A DNA stretch of 64,000 bases. Source: Pyxidicoccus xibeiensis. Lineage in GTDB: Bacteria; Myxococcota; Myxococcia; Myxococcales; Myxococcaceae. The DNA is taken from positions 744,001-808,000 of the forward strand of contig NZ_JAJVKV010000005.1 in assembly GCF_024198175.1 (NCBI RefSeq). Reading direction: 5' to 3'. Shown one piece after another: positions 16,645 to 26,181 of the stretch; the stretch's first letter is position 1, and the number at the start of each line of letters is the position of its first letter. Under the pieces are notes generated by a model that was given only the letters and a program-made list of their open reading frames with translations, was not told where the DNA came from and did not search any database. A program made the position numbers and the translations under genes.

Positions 16645-18033
16645 ATGCTCCTGACCCTCTTCTTCCTCGTCGCGCTCCCCGACCCGTTCACCGCTGGCAC
16701 CGACGCGGGCGTGCCGGCCGTGCTGGCGGCAACAGGCGTGGGAATCGACGAGGCGCTCCTGGCCCCACCTGGACCGGCGCTGGCGCTGGGGAGCTGGGAC
16801 GATGCGCTGGCCCGGCTCCGGGCGCGCTCGGTGGACCTCCAGCTCGCGCTCGCCCAGCTGGAGCTGGCCGGGGCCGAGTCGCGCCTGGCCCTCTCTCCGC
16901 TGTTGCCGGGCGTGACGGGCTCGCTCTCCGTCCAGGAGCGGCTGGCGGGTGGAGGCTCGGTCAGCGTCGAGGGCGGAGGTGGCAACATTCCCGTGGGAGA
17001 AGGGGGCGAGGACGAGCCCCGGCCCACGTCGCCCCTGGTGGCGCTGCGCGCGACGGCGAGCCAGTCCCTGGTCGACGTACCGGCGTGGCTGCAGCTCTCC
17101 GCGGCGCGGGCGAGGGAGCGCGCCGCGCGGGCCAGCACCCAGGACGCGTGGCGCTTGCTGGTTCGCGAGCTGGCGCGCAGCCTGGTGGCGGTGGTGACAG
17201 CGGAGCGGGTGGTGGAGCTGGACCGGATGGGGCTTGCCCAGGCCCGGGAGCGACACCAGCTCACGCTGGAGGCGGAGGCGCTGGGCACCGGGCGCAAGCT
17301 GGACGCGCTGCGCACCGCGAGGGATTTGGAGGTGGCGCGTGCCGCGCTGCTGGAGAGCGTGGAGTCCTTGCGGCGCACCCGCGAGGCGCTGGGCAGCGCG
17401 CTCGGGGTGGAGGGCGAGGCGGGCGTCGTGCCGGGGTTCCAGCTGGACGGCCTGGGACGGAGCGTGGCCGAGGTGTGCCGCCCGCTGGAGGGCGCGGCGC
17501 GAGCGGACCTGGTGGCGGCGCGGGAGGAACTGCGAGCGGCCGGGCGCGAGGTGGACGCGGCGAGGGCCGAGTATGCGCCGACGCTGGGGCTGCAGAGCTC
17601 GCTGACGGCGACGTCCGTCACACCGGGGACGGCCCGGGTGAACCAGTGGAACATCGCCGCCGTGCTGGGGTTCAGCCTCTGGGATGGCGGCGCGCGCGGC
17701 GCGGCGGTGCGCACGGAGCGGGCCAACCGGGCCATCGCGGACCAGCAGCTCGAGTCGGTGCGCAGGGCGCTGTCCGTCGAGGTGGCGCAGGCACGGCGGG
17801 GCGTGGCGCTGGCGGAGGCCCAGCAGCTGACGGCGCGGCGAGCACGCGAGGCGGCGGCCCTGACGGACCAGCTCACGGGCGAGGCGTTTCGTGAGGGCGT
17901 GGGGACCAGCCTGGAGCTGGTGCAGAGCGCGGAGGAGCTGCGCGAGGCGGAGCGGACGCTCGCCCTGCGCGAGCTGGAGCTGGTGCAGGCACGTGTGGAT
18001 TCCTTGATGGCGGAGGCGGAATGCGCGTGGTGA
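16645..18033 (+). CDS. TolC-family outer-membrane efflux protein
   Basis: 462 residues. A signal-peptide-like N-terminus is followed by long Ala/Arg/Glu-rich helices arranged as an internal repeat typical of TolC (VALAEAQQLTARRAREAA, EGVGTSLELVQSAEELREAE). It forms the outer-membrane duct of a tripartite pump with the two genes downstream. ATG at 16645, with GGAGG 13 bases upstream; in-frame sequence before it is not coding-like. The 3' end lies in a 104-bp tandem duplication, so an extra 38-codon relic sits between this gene and the HlyD gene. Confidence 0.9.
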   Translation: MLLTLFFLVALPDPFTAGTDAGVPAVLAATGVGIDEALLAPPGPALALGSWDDALARLRARSVDLQLALAQLELAGAESRLALSPLLPGVTGSLSVQERLAGGGSVSVEGGGGNIPVGEGGEDEPRPTSPLVALRATASQSLVDVPAWLQLSAARARERAARASTQDAWRLLVRELARSLVAVVTAERVVELDRMGLAQARERHQLTLEAEALGTGRKLDALRTARDLEVARAALLESVESLRRTREALGSALGVEGEAGVVPGFQLDGLGRSVAEVCRPLEGAARADLVAAREELRAAGREVDAARAEYAPTLGLQSSLTATSVTPGTARVNQWNIAAVLGFSLWDGGARGAAVRTERANRAIADQQLESVRRALSVEVAQARRGVALAEAQQLTARRAREAAALTDQLTGEAFREGVGTSLELVQSAEELREAERTLALRELELVQARVDSLMAEAECAW

Positions 18034-18178
18034 TGCGGCAGCGCTCGTTGCCGAGCACCTGGACCGCCCCGTCCGAGCTGGGGCGGGTGCAGGCTCAGGT
18101 GGCTTCGCTGATGGCGGAGGCGGAATGCGCGTGGTGACGCAGCGGCGCTCATGCACGGGCCCCTGGCTCGCCCTGCTC
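17971..18178 (+). repeat. 104-bp diverged tandem duplication across the tolC-hlyD junction
   Basis: Copy 1 (17971-18074) and copy 2 (18075-18178) align with a 104-bp offset. Both contain an ATGGCGGAGGCGGAATGCGC block, with start codons at 18021 and 18125 and stops at 18031 and 18135. Copy 1 carries the true TolC C-terminus. Copy 2 carries a second version (LMAEAECAW then stop) that now leads into the HlyD start. The 38-residue ORF between them (18021-18137) begins like HlyD and ends like TolC: the expected scar of a tandem duplication. Confidence 0.85.
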
Positions 18179-19522
18179 GTGGTGCTGGGGGCGTGCTCCC
18201 GGGGCGGAGAGGGCGGACGCGGAGACGGCGGAGCGGGTGACGGCGGCGACCGCGCGCCGGCCGTGGACGTGAAGGAGGTGCGTCGAGGACGCCTGAATGC
18301 CCCGCTCACCCTGGTGGGAACCACCCAACCTCGCGAGCTGGTGTCGGTGCGGGCGCGAGTGGAGGGGCACCTGGAGTCTCTGACGGTGGACGTGGGCGAC
18401 GTCGTGCGCTCGGGCCAGGAGCTGGGGCGGCTGGACACGTCGCTCCTCGACTCGGAGGTCCGCGAGGCGGAGTCCGGGGTGGCGGGGGCCCGCGCGGAAG
18501 CGGCGAGCGCGGAGGCGTCCGTCGTCCAGGCGCGCAGCGCGCTGGAGCAGGCCCGGCTCGCGCTGCAGCAGGCGGAGGTGGAGCAGGAGCGTTACGCACG
18601 GCTCGCGGAGCGGGGCATCGCCAGCCGGCAGGAGGCGGAGCAGCGTGAAATCACCGCCCGCACCGCGAGGCAGGCGGTGGAGGCGGCCACGCAGCAGGTG
18701 CGTGCCCAGGAGAGCCTCGCGGCGGCCGCGGGCTCGCGCGTGCAGGCCCAGGGCGCGCTGGTGTCGGGGGCGCAGCAGCGGCGCGACTTCGCGTCCCTGC
18801 GCTCCCCGCTGGACGGCCTGGTGGTGGCGCGCCTCCATTCCGCGGGTGACCTGGTGCAGCCCGGCGGCGAGGTGCTGCGCGTGGGGGACTTCTCCAGCGT
18901 GGAGGTGGCCATCTCCGTGTCCGAGCTGGAGCTGTCGCGAGTCGAGCCCGGGAAGCAGGTGCCGGTGCGGCTCGACGCGTTTCCGGACAAGGTCTTCACG
19001 GGCCGGATTGCGCGCGTGTCTCCGCAGGCGGACCCGGTGAGCCGGCTGGTGCCTGTGGAGGTGGCGCTGGAGAACCCCGACGGGCGCATCGGCAGCGGGC
19101 TGCTCGCCCGGGTGCAGCTGGATGACGGCGGCGAGGAGCGGCTGCTCGTCCTGGAGTCGGCGCTCCTGGTGGACAAGCCGCGGGGGCCTGCGGGAACCCG
19201 TGCGCCGCCGGGAGGCGCGGATGGTGGCGCGGGAGTGGAGGCGGGGGGCCAGGGACGCGTGTTCGTGGTCGAGGCGGGCGATGGCGGCACGCCCCGCGTG
19301 GTGGCGCGAGAGGTCCGCGTGGGCGCGCGTGCGGACGGACAGGTGGAGGTCCTCTCCGGACTGAAGGAGGGAGACCGCGTGGTGGTGCGCGGCGAGAAGC
19401 CGCTCCAGTCGGGCATGGCGGTGCGTCCCAGTGCCTTGTCCGACCCCGCGGGTCCGGGCCCGGGAGGAAGCAGGCAGGACGGCGGCGCGGCCGGTGACGG
19501 TGGGCGGGGAGGCGGGACGTGA
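18125..19522 (+). CDS. RND efflux periplasmic adaptor (HlyD/MFP), lipoprotein
   Basis: 465 residues. A lipobox VVLGAC (Cys24) anchors it to a membrane. Biotinyl-lipoyl and barrel parts flank a coiled-coil hairpin (~115-215: SAEASVVQARSALEQARLAL). DFASLRSPLDGLVV is the usual lipoyl return segment. A Gly/Ala/Asp-rich tail follows after ~440. ATG at 18125 with GGCGGA just upstream, inside the tandem duplication. The stop overlaps the RND gene start as GTGA. Links TolC to the pump. Confidence 0.92.
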   Translation: MRVVTQRRSCTGPWLALLVVLGACSRGGEGGRGDGGAGDGGDRAPAVDVKEVRRGRLNAPLTLVGTTQPRELVSVRARVEGHLESLTVDVGDVVRSGQELGRLDTSLLDSEVREAESGVAGARAEAASAEASVVQARSALEQARLALQQAEVEQERYARLAERGIASRQEAEQREITARTARQAVEAATQQVRAQESLAAAAGSRVQAQGALVSGAQQRRDFASLRSPLDGLVVARLHSAGDLVQPGGEVLRVGDFSSVEVAISVSELELSRVEPGKQVPVRLDAFPDKVFTGRIARVSPQADPVSRLVPVEVALENPDGRIGSGLLARVQLDDGGEERLLVLESALLVDKPRGPAGTRAPPGGADGGAGVEAGGQGRVFVVEAGDGGTPRVVAREVRVGARADGQVEVLSGLKEGDRVVVRGEKPLQSGMAVRPSALSDPAGPGPGGSRQDGGAAGDGGRGGGT

Positions 19523-22500
19523 GCGACGGAGCACCGGGGGGCGGTGGCCGTCGCGGTGGGTTGAGTGCGCTCGCGGTGCGTCGGCCGATTGGCACGATGA
19601 TGCTCGCGCTCACCGCGGTGGTGCTCGGGTTCTTCTTCCTGCTCCGCATGCCGGTGGACCTGCTGCCGTCCATCACCTACCCGCGCATCGGCGTGCGCCT
19701 GGATGCGCCGGGCATCTCGCCCGAGGTGGCGGTGGAGGAGATCACCCGCCCGCTGGAGGAGGCGCTCGCGGCGACGGAGGGCGTGGTGCAGGTGTACTCG
19801 CAGACGCGCGAGGGGCGCGTCAGCGTGGACCTGTACTTCCAGCCGGGCGGCGACGTGGACCAGGCGCTCAATGACGCCACCGCCGCGGTCAACCGCGCCC
19901 GGGGCAACCTGCCCGACACCATCGAGCAGCCCCGCCTCTTCAAGGTGGACCCGTCGCAGCAACCCGTCGTGGAGTTCGCGCTCACCTCGCCCGGCCTGTC
20001 GGGAAAGGCGCTCCGCGTCTTCGCGGACGAGGAGCTGGCGCGCGAGCTGGCGGTCGTGCCCGGCGTGGCGTCGGTGGACGTGTCCGGCGGGGCGGTGGAG
20101 GAGGTGCAGGTCAACCTGGACCTGCAGCGCCTGCAGGCCTCGGGGCTGGGGCTGCTGGAGGTGCTGCAGGCGCTGGAGGCGGAGAACCAGGACGTCTCGG
20201 GCGGCCGGCTGGAGGGCCAGCGCACCGAGTCGCTCGTCCGCACGGTGGGACGCTTCCGCAAGGCGTCCGAGCTGGCGAAGGTGTCCTTCCTGGTGCCGGC
20301 CCCGCAGGCGGCGGCCGGGACGCCCGTGCTCGCCACGGCGCCGCCGCAGCAGCGCAGGGTGATGCTGGGCGAGCTGGCCACCATCGTCGATGGCACCGAG
20401 GACGAGCGCGTCTTCGTCACCCTCAACGGCCAGCCGGCGGTGAAGGTGAGCGTGCAGAAGCAGCCGGATGCCAACACCGTGGACGTGGTGGATGCGGTGA
20501 AGGCGAAGGTGGAGGAGCTGCGCGGCAGCGGGCGGCTGCCGGAGGGCGCGGTGCTCACCGCGACGCTCGACGAGTCCGTCTTCATCAAGCGCTCCATCCG
20601 GGACGTGGCGTTCTCCGGCCTGGCCGGCGCGGCGCTCGCGGCGGCGGTGGTGCTGCTGTTCCTCGGCTCGCTGCGGCAGACCTTCCTCGTGGTGCTGGCC
20701 ATTCCGCTCGGCACGCTGCTGTCGGTCTGCCTGCTGGCGCTGTCGGGCGCCTCGCTCAACATCTTCAGCCTGGGCGGGCTGGCCGTGGGCATCGGCGCGG
20801 TGGACAGCTGCATCGTCGTGCTGGAGAACATCGTGCGCGGCGTGGACGAGCGGCGCAGGCGGAGGACGGGCGAGGGCGCGGGAGCGCCGCTGGTGGCGCC
20901 CGCGTCGACCACGGAGTCGGCGCCGGAGCCGGACGCGGCCACGGGCACCTCGGAAGCCCCCTCGGACTCGGAGCCCCTGGCCCTGTCCGAGCTGGTCCCC
21001 CTGGCCGAGTCGCGCAGCACGGAGCTGGAGTCCGCGCTGGTGGCGTCCACCACCACCAACCTCGTCGCCGTGGTGCCGTTCCTGCTCATCGGCGGCTTCG
21101 TGGCGCTGCTCTTCAACGAGCTCATCCTCACCGTCCTCTTCACGGTGGGCGCGTCGCTGCTCACCGCGCTCACGGTGGTGCCCTCCCTCGCGGCGCGGCT
21201 GCTCGCGGTGCGCCGGACGAGCGGCCTGTCCCGGCTGAAGGTGATGCGTGCCTTTGCCGTCCGGGTGGAGCGCCTCACGGACCGCTATGCCTCCCTGCTG
21301 TGGCGCACGCTCCAGCACCGGCGGTGGGTGCTGGCCGGTGTCTTCGGCGGGCTGGGCCTGGCGGCGCTCCTGATGCTGCCCTTCCTCTCCACGGAAATCC
21401 TCCCTCGCGTGGGCACCGGTCAGGCGCGGCTCATCGCCCAGTTCCCTCCCGGGCAGCCCGTCAGCGAGAGCCAGCGGCTGATGAAGCAGGTGGATGCGCT
21501 GCTGATGAGTCAGCCGGATGTGAGCTACGTCTTCTCCACCGTGGGCGGCTTCCTCTTCGGCAATGCGACGTCGGAGAACCCGCTGCGCGCCTCGTCCACC
21601 ATCACCCTGAAGCAGGGCACGGACACGCAGGCGTTCGTCGCCCGGATGAACAAGGAGCTGGCGAAGCTCAACCTCGTGGACATCCGGCTGCGGCTGTCGC
21701 CGGAGCAGATTCGTGGCCTCATCACCAGCAACTCCCCGGTGCGCGCGGAGGTGGACGTGGTGCTCACGGGGGACGACACCGAGGCGCTGCAGCGTGCCGG
21801 CCGGCAGGTGCTGGAGGCGCTCGACGCCAGCGCGAAGCTGGCGCGCTTCCGCCCGGACGCGGACCCCACGCAGTCGGAAATCCAGGTCCGCAGGGACGCC
21901 GAGCGCGCGGGGCTGCTCGGGCTGTCCTCCGGTGACATCGGCCAGGCGGTGGCGACGGCCCTGGAGGGCTCCATCGCCACGCAGCTCCAGCGCGGCGAGC
22001 GCCTGGTGGACGTGCGCGTCCGGCTGGCGCCCGAGTCGCTGCGCACGCAGGCCCAGCTCGAGCAGCTCCCGCTCGTCTTCTCCGGCCGGGCCCCGGTGCG
22101 GCTGTCCGAGGTGGCCACCGTCACCGAGGGCACCACTCCGGGCGAGGTCCAGCGCATCAACCAGCGCGAGGTGTTCATCCTCGCCGGCGACCTGGCGGAA
22201 GGGGAGAGCCTGGGAGACGCCCTCGCGGAGACGGAGCGAATCGTCGCCGGCGTGAAGCTGCCCCAGGGCGTGTCGCTGCTGCCGAGCAACGCCGCCCAGA
22301 GCAACCGGGAGCTGCAGAGCTCGCTGGCCATCCTGGGCGCGCTCGCGGTGTTCCTGGTGCTCACGGTGATGGCGGTGCAGTACGACTCGCTCATCGACCC
22401 CTTCGTCATCCTCTTTACCATCCCCCTGGCCCTCGTCGGAGGGCTGGCGGGGCTGGTGCTCACGGGGGTGGCGCTGGGGGCCACCGCCCTCATCGGCGCG

Positions 22501-22845
22501 GTGCTGCTGGTGGGCATCATCGTCGGCAACGGCATCATCCTGGTGGAGCTGGCCAACCAGCTCCGGGAGGAGTCGCCCGACATGTCACGGCTGACGGCCA
22601 TGCGGCTCGCCGCCCCCATGCGCCTGCGTCCCATCCTCATCACCACGCTGCTGGCCACCCTGGGCCTGGTGCCGCTCGCCATCGGCTTCGGCGAGGGCAC
22701 CGAGCTGCTTCGCCCGCTGGCCCTCGTCACCCTCTTCGGCCTCGGGGTGGGCACCCTCCTTACGCTCTTCGTCGTGCCCTGCCTCTACGTGAGCCTGCAC
22801 GCGCTGATGACGTGGCGGCCCGGAGCGCGGAAGGCCGCGGGCTGA
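19519..22845 (+). CDS. RND-family multidrug efflux transporter
   Basis: 1108 residues. Twelve hydrophobic segments with two large periplasmic loops, as in AcrB/MdtB. TM1 is preceded by LAVRRPIGTMM. In TM4 the motif GAVDSCIVVLENI keeps only one of the two proton-relay aspartates of AcrB (VDD becomes VDS). A Pro/Ala/Glu/Ser-rich insertion of ~50 residues (about 453-500) lies in the cytoplasmic loop after TM4. Last gene of the tolC-hlyD-rnd operon. Substrate unknown. Confidence 0.93.
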   Translation: MSDGAPGGGGRRGGLSALAVRRPIGTMMLALTAVVLGFFFLLRMPVDLLPSITYPRIGVRLDAPGISPEVAVEEITRPLEEALAATEGVVQVYSQTREGRVSVDLYFQPGGDVDQALNDATAAVNRARGNLPDTIEQPRLFKVDPSQQPVVEFALTSPGLSGKALRVFADEELARELAVVPGVASVDVSGGAVEEVQVNLDLQRLQASGLGLLEVLQALEAENQDVSGGRLEGQRTESLVRTVGRFRKASELAKVSFLVPAPQAAAGTPVLATAPPQQRRVMLGELATIVDGTEDERVFVTLNGQPAVKVSVQKQPDANTVDVVDAVKAKVEELRGSGRLPEGAVLTATLDESVFIKRSIRDVAFSGLAGAALAAAVVLLFLGSLRQTFLVVLAIPLGTLLSVCLLALSGASLNIFSLGGLAVGIGAVDSCIVVLENIVRGVDERRRRRTGEGAGAPLVAPASTTESAPEPDAATGTSEAPSDSEPLALSELVPLAESRSTELESALVASTTTNLVAVVPFLLIGGFVALLFNELILTVLFTVGASLLTALTVVPSLAARLLAVRRTSGLSRLKVMRAFAVRVERLTDRYASLLWRTLQHRRWVLAGVFGGLGLAALLMLPFLSTEILPRVGTGQARLIAQFPPGQPVSESQRLMKQVDALLMSQPDVSYVFSTVGGFLFGNATSENPLRASSTITLKQGTDTQAFVARMNKELAKLNLVDIRLRLSPEQIRGLITSNSPVRAEVDVVLTGDDTEALQRAGRQVLEALDASAKLARFRPDADPTQSEIQVRRDAERAGLLGLSSGDIGQAVATALEGSIATQLQRGERLVDVRVRLAPESLRTQAQLEQLPLVFSGRAPVRLSEVATVTEGTTPGEVQRINQREVFILAGDLAEGESLGDALAETERIVAGVKLPQGVSLLPSNAAQSNRELQSSLAILGALAVFLVLTVMAVQYDSLIDPFVILFTIPLALVGGLAGLVLTGVALGATALIGAVLLVGIIVGNGIILVELANQLREESPDMSRLTAMRLAAPMRLRPILITTLLATLGLVPLAIGFGEGTELLRPLALVTLFGLGVGTLLTLFVVPCLYVSLHALMTWRPGARKAAG

Positions 22846-23037
22846 GTCCTGGGTGAGGGGCAGACCTGACCCGCTGGGTGTGGGATGCTGTGGGTTACCC
22901 GACCTTGGGGCGAAGAAATGGTTTCCCCGTGAAGCCATTTTGCTCCTCCTACTCAAGGATTTCCGGCGAAGCCGTAGGTCATGGGAGGGCATTGAGACGA
23001 GGCCGCGTCTCGGTGCACGACTGCCCCGGAGGGCACC

Positions 23038-23595
23038 ATGAGTACGTCGGAGCTGACAGTGCTGCTGGACGGCGCGCGCAAGGGAGACCGGGGCGCGCGC
23101 GATGCGCTGATGGCGGTGGCCTACCAGGAGCTTCGGCAGCTGGCCCACTCGGCCATGCGGAGCGAGGCCTCACACAGCACCCTACAGCCGACGGCGCTGG
23201 TGAACGAGGCGTGGATGCGCCTGTCCAGCGGCGGGGTGGCCTTCGAGAACCGGCGTCACTTCTTCGGTGCGGCGGCGCAGGCCATGCGCCGGGTGCTGGT
23301 GGACCGGGCGCGGGTGCGCCGGGCGCAGAAGCGCGACGCGGGGCAGGAGCGGCTGAGCCTCAGTGACGTGGAGGTGGAGGCCCCGGCCGGCGTGGACATC
23401 GAGGTGCTGGAGCTGGAGCAGGCGCTGTCGGAGCTGGAGACCTTCCAGCCGAGGCTGGCCCGCATGCTGGAGCTCCGCTACTTCGCGGGCCTGGGCATCC
23501 TCGAGACGGCGGCGGCGCTGGGGGTCTCCCCGGCCACCGTCAAGCGGGACTGGGCCTACGCCCGGGCCTGGCTGCTGGAGCGTCTGGGCAACTGA
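23038..23595 (+). CDS. ECF-type RNA polymerase sigma factor (sigma-70 X6-like)
   Basis: 185 residues. Sequence blocks LQPTALVNEAWMRL, NRRHFFGAAAQAMRRVLVDRAR and LRYFAGLGILETAAALGVSPATVKRDWAYARAWL match the ECF subgroup often found beside serine/threonine kinases. Region 2 is ~15-85 and region 4 ~125-183. Seventeen bases downstream begins a Ser/Thr kinase gene, so kinase control of this factor is likely. No anti-sigma factor is adjacent. Confidence 0.92.
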   Translation: MSTSELTVLLDGARKGDRGARDALMAVAYQELRQLAHSAMRSEASHSTLQPTALVNEAWMRLSSGGVAFENRRHFFGAAAQAMRRVLVDRARVRRAQKRDAGQERLSLSDVEVEAPAGVDIEVLELEQALSELETFQPRLARMLELRYFAGLGILETAAALGVSPATVKRDWAYARAWLLERLGN

Positions 23596-23611
23596 AGACG
23601 GGAGGGCCGCC

Positions 23612-26155
23612 GTGTCCGGCGAGCCGATGAAACAGGAGCGCGCGGCGGCGCAGCAGCGGGAGCAGGAGCTGTTCCTGGAGTGCCTGGACCTGGAGCCCGA
23701 GGCCCGCGCGGACCGGCTCCAGCAGGCCCTCTCCGGCGGGGACTCGGCGCTGGTGGAGCGGGTGCGGCGGCTGCTGGGCATCCACGAGCGGGCAGTCACG
23801 ACGACGTTCTCTCCGGCGGACGGCGCGGAGGGCGTGCCCCGGGAGTTCCTCGGCGGCTACAAGCTGCTGCAGCGGCTGGGCGAGGGTGGCATGGGGACGG
23901 TGTTCCTCGCAGCCCAGTCCCAGCCCGTGCGGCGGCTGGTGGCCGTCAAGGTCGTGAAGCCCGGCATGGACAGCCGCGAGGTGCTGGCGCGCTTCGATGC
24001 CGAGCGCCAGGCGCTGGCCTTGATGTCCCATCCGCACATCGCCCGCATCCTGGACGCGGGAGCGACGGAGGCGGGGCGGCCGTACTTCGTCATGGAGTAC
24101 GTGCCGGGCGTGCCCCTGACGCGCTACTGCGACGAGGCCGGCCTGGGCGTGGAGGCGCGCCTGCGGCTGATGCTCGACGTCTGCGCGGCCGTGCAGCACG
24201 CACACCACAAGGGCGTCATCCACCGTGACCTGAAGCCCTCCAACATCCTCGTCACCGAGGTGGACGGCCAGCCCCAGCCCAAGGTCATCGACTTCGGCAT
24301 CGCCAAGGCGACGAGCGCCCCGCTCACGGACTCGAGCCTGCACACGCGCGTGGGCCACATGATGGGCACGCCGGACTACATGAGCCCGGAGCAGGCGGCG
24401 GGCACGCCCCTGGACGTGGACACGCGCACCGACGTGTACGCGCTCGGCGCCATCCTCTACGAGCTGCTCACGGGGGCAACGCCCCATGGCTTCGGCAAGC
24501 GGGGAGATGCGCTCGCGGAGGTACAGGCCCGGCTGCGGGAGGTGGACCCACCCAAGCCGAGCGCGCGGGTGCGGGGCTCGGAGGAGGGGGCCGCCCAGGC
24601 ACGGCGCTGCGGCGCGGACTCGGTGGGGGCGCTGGCGCGTCGCCTGTCGGGAGACGTGGACTGGATTGTCCTCCGCGCGCTGGCCCGGGACCGCTCGCGT
24701 CGCTACCCCACGGCGGCGGCGCTGGCGGGAGACCTGTCGCGGCACCTGAAGGACGAGCCCGTGGAGGCGCATGCGCCGTCGCTGGCCTACAGCCTGGGCA
24801 AGCTCGTGCGCCGGCACCGCGCCTTCACGGGGGCCGTCGCGCTGGTGGTGGCGGTGCTCTCGCTCTCCTCGGTGCTGCTGGCGCGGCAGGCGCGCGAGGT
24901 GGCGCATGAGCGGGACCGCGCCAACGCCGAGGCCGCCACCGCGAACCGCGTGACGGAGCTGCTGGCCGAGGTGTTCCGCGCCGCCGACCCCAACGCCCGT
25001 GCCGCGGGCGCGGAGCTCACGGCGCGGCAACTGCTGGACCGGGGCACGAAGCGCGTGCTGGCGGACCTGCCCACGCCGTCGCCCGCGCGCGCCCGGCTGC
25101 TCCAGGCGCTGGGGCGCGCGCACCTCAACCTGGGCCTGTACGCGGAGGCGCTGCCTCTGGTGGAGCAGGCGCTGGCCGACAGCCGGCAGTTGCTGGGAGA
25201 GGACCTGGAGAACACCTTCGTGCTGCGGCGCGAGGTGGCCCTGGTGCAGCGCCGCCTGGGCCGGCTGAAGGAGTCCGAGGCCACCTTCAAGCAGACGCTG
25301 GAGGCCGCGCGAAGGGCGCTGGGGCCCCGGCATCCGGAGGTGTGGTTGGCGACCAGCGGGCTCGCCGCGGTGTACCTCGGCCAGGAGCGGCTGCCGGAGG
25401 CGACGCCCCTGCTGGAGGCGGCCTACGAGGGGCTGCGGACGGAGGTGGGGCTCGGGGACGTGCGGACGCTGGCGGTGGCCAGCGACCTGGCGGCGTCGCG
25501 CGGACAGTCGGGCCGGTACACGGAGTCGGCGGAGCTCTTCACCACCGTGCTTCACGCACGGGAGCGCAAGCTGGGGGAGCGCCACCCGGACACGCTGGCG
25601 GCTGCCTCGAACCTGGCCGTCGTGTACAAGAGCCTGGGGCGCTACGACGAGTCGATTGCCCTCAACCAGCGGGTGCTGGGCGTGCGGCGGGAGGTCCAGG
25701 GGCCGGACCACCCCGAGACGCTGGTGTCCATGCAGAACCTCGCGCTGCTGTACCGCCGCACGGGCGACTCCGCGCGCGCGGCGCCGCTGATGCGCGAGGC
25801 GCACGCCGGGATGGAGCGCGTGCTGGGGCCGAAGCACATGCAGACGCTGCACGCGACGTACAACCTGGGCCTGGTGCTGACGGAGACCCCGGAGACGCAC
25901 GCGGAGGCGGAGGCGCTGTTCCAGCGGGCCGTGCAGGGCTACGAAGCGGCGGTGGGACCGCGCAACATGCTGGTGCCCCGCGTGCTCGTAGGGCTGGCCC
26001 ACCTCCATGCGAAGCGGGGAGACACGGCCCTGGCGGTGCGCGAGCTGCGGCAGTCGTTGGACGCGGGCCTGTCTCGCAAGGCCGTGCTCGACGACCCGAC
26101 GCTGACCTCGTTCCGGACCGTGCCGGAGCTCTCGGCGCTGCTGGCACAGCCGTAG
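23612..26155 (+). CDS. Serine/threonine protein kinase with TPR tail
   Basis: 847 residues. Kinase domain ~84-375: LGEGGMGTVFLA, VAVKVVKPGM, HRDLKPSN (catalytic Asp206), DFG (227) and a GTPDYMSPEQ loop. One membrane helix at ~403-424. The outer part (~430-847) has many TPR-like repeats (ASNLAVVYKSLGRYDESIAL and similar), so a periplasmic protein-binding sensor is likely. GTG at 23612 was preferred: GGGAGG lies 8 bases upstream; an in-frame ATG is at 23627. It probably phosphorylates or acts with the ECF factor just upstream. Confidence 0.92.
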   Translation: MSGEPMKQERAAAQQREQELFLECLDLEPEARADRLQQALSGGDSALVERVRRLLGIHERAVTTTFSPADGAEGVPREFLGGYKLLQRLGEGGMGTVFLAAQSQPVRRLVAVKVVKPGMDSREVLARFDAERQALALMSHPHIARILDAGATEAGRPYFVMEYVPGVPLTRYCDEAGLGVEARLRLMLDVCAAVQHAHHKGVIHRDLKPSNILVTEVDGQPQPKVIDFGIAKATSAPLTDSSLHTRVGHMMGTPDYMSPEQAAGTPLDVDTRTDVYALGAILYELLTGATPHGFGKRGDALAEVQARLREVDPPKPSARVRGSEEGAAQARRCGADSVGALARRLSGDVDWIVLRALARDRSRRYPTAAALAGDLSRHLKDEPVEAHAPSLAYSLGKLVRRHRAFTGAVALVVAVLSLSSVLLARQAREVAHERDRANAEAATANRVTELLAEVFRAADPNARAAGAELTARQLLDRGTKRVLADLPTPSPARARLLQALGRAHLNLGLYAEALPLVEQALADSRQLLGEDLENTFVLRREVALVQRRLGRLKESEATFKQTLEAARRALGPRHPEVWLATSGLAAVYLGQERLPEATPLLEAAYEGLRTEVGLGDVRTLAVASDLAASRGQSGRYTESAELFTTVLHARERKLGERHPDTLAAASNLAVVYKSLGRYDESIALNQRVLGVRREVQGPDHPETLVSMQNLALLYRRTGDSARAAPLMREAHAGMERVLGPKHMQTLHATYNLGLVLTETPETHAEAEALFQRAVQGYEAAVGPRNMLVPRVLVGLAHLHAKRGDTALAVRELRQSLDAGLSRKAVLDDPTLTSFRTVPELSALLAQP

Positions 26156-26181
26156 TTAGAGGCACGGGGCTGGCGCCGCGG

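Noticed and set aside
18021-18137. A separate 38-residue gene
   Set aside because: Explained as the junction product of a 104-bp tandem duplication; the protein is a mosaic of HlyD start and TolC end.
14695-18438. 1247-codon open frame on the minus strand opposite the kinase and tolC genes
   Set aside because: Composition is a shadow of GC-rich genes on the plus strand (Arg/His/Gln-rich, no domains); real genes with clear motifs fill the same region.
18592-21318. Long minus-strand open frame under HlyD/RND genes
   Set aside because: Low-complexity His/Arg/Gln sequence, overlaps two well-identified genes.
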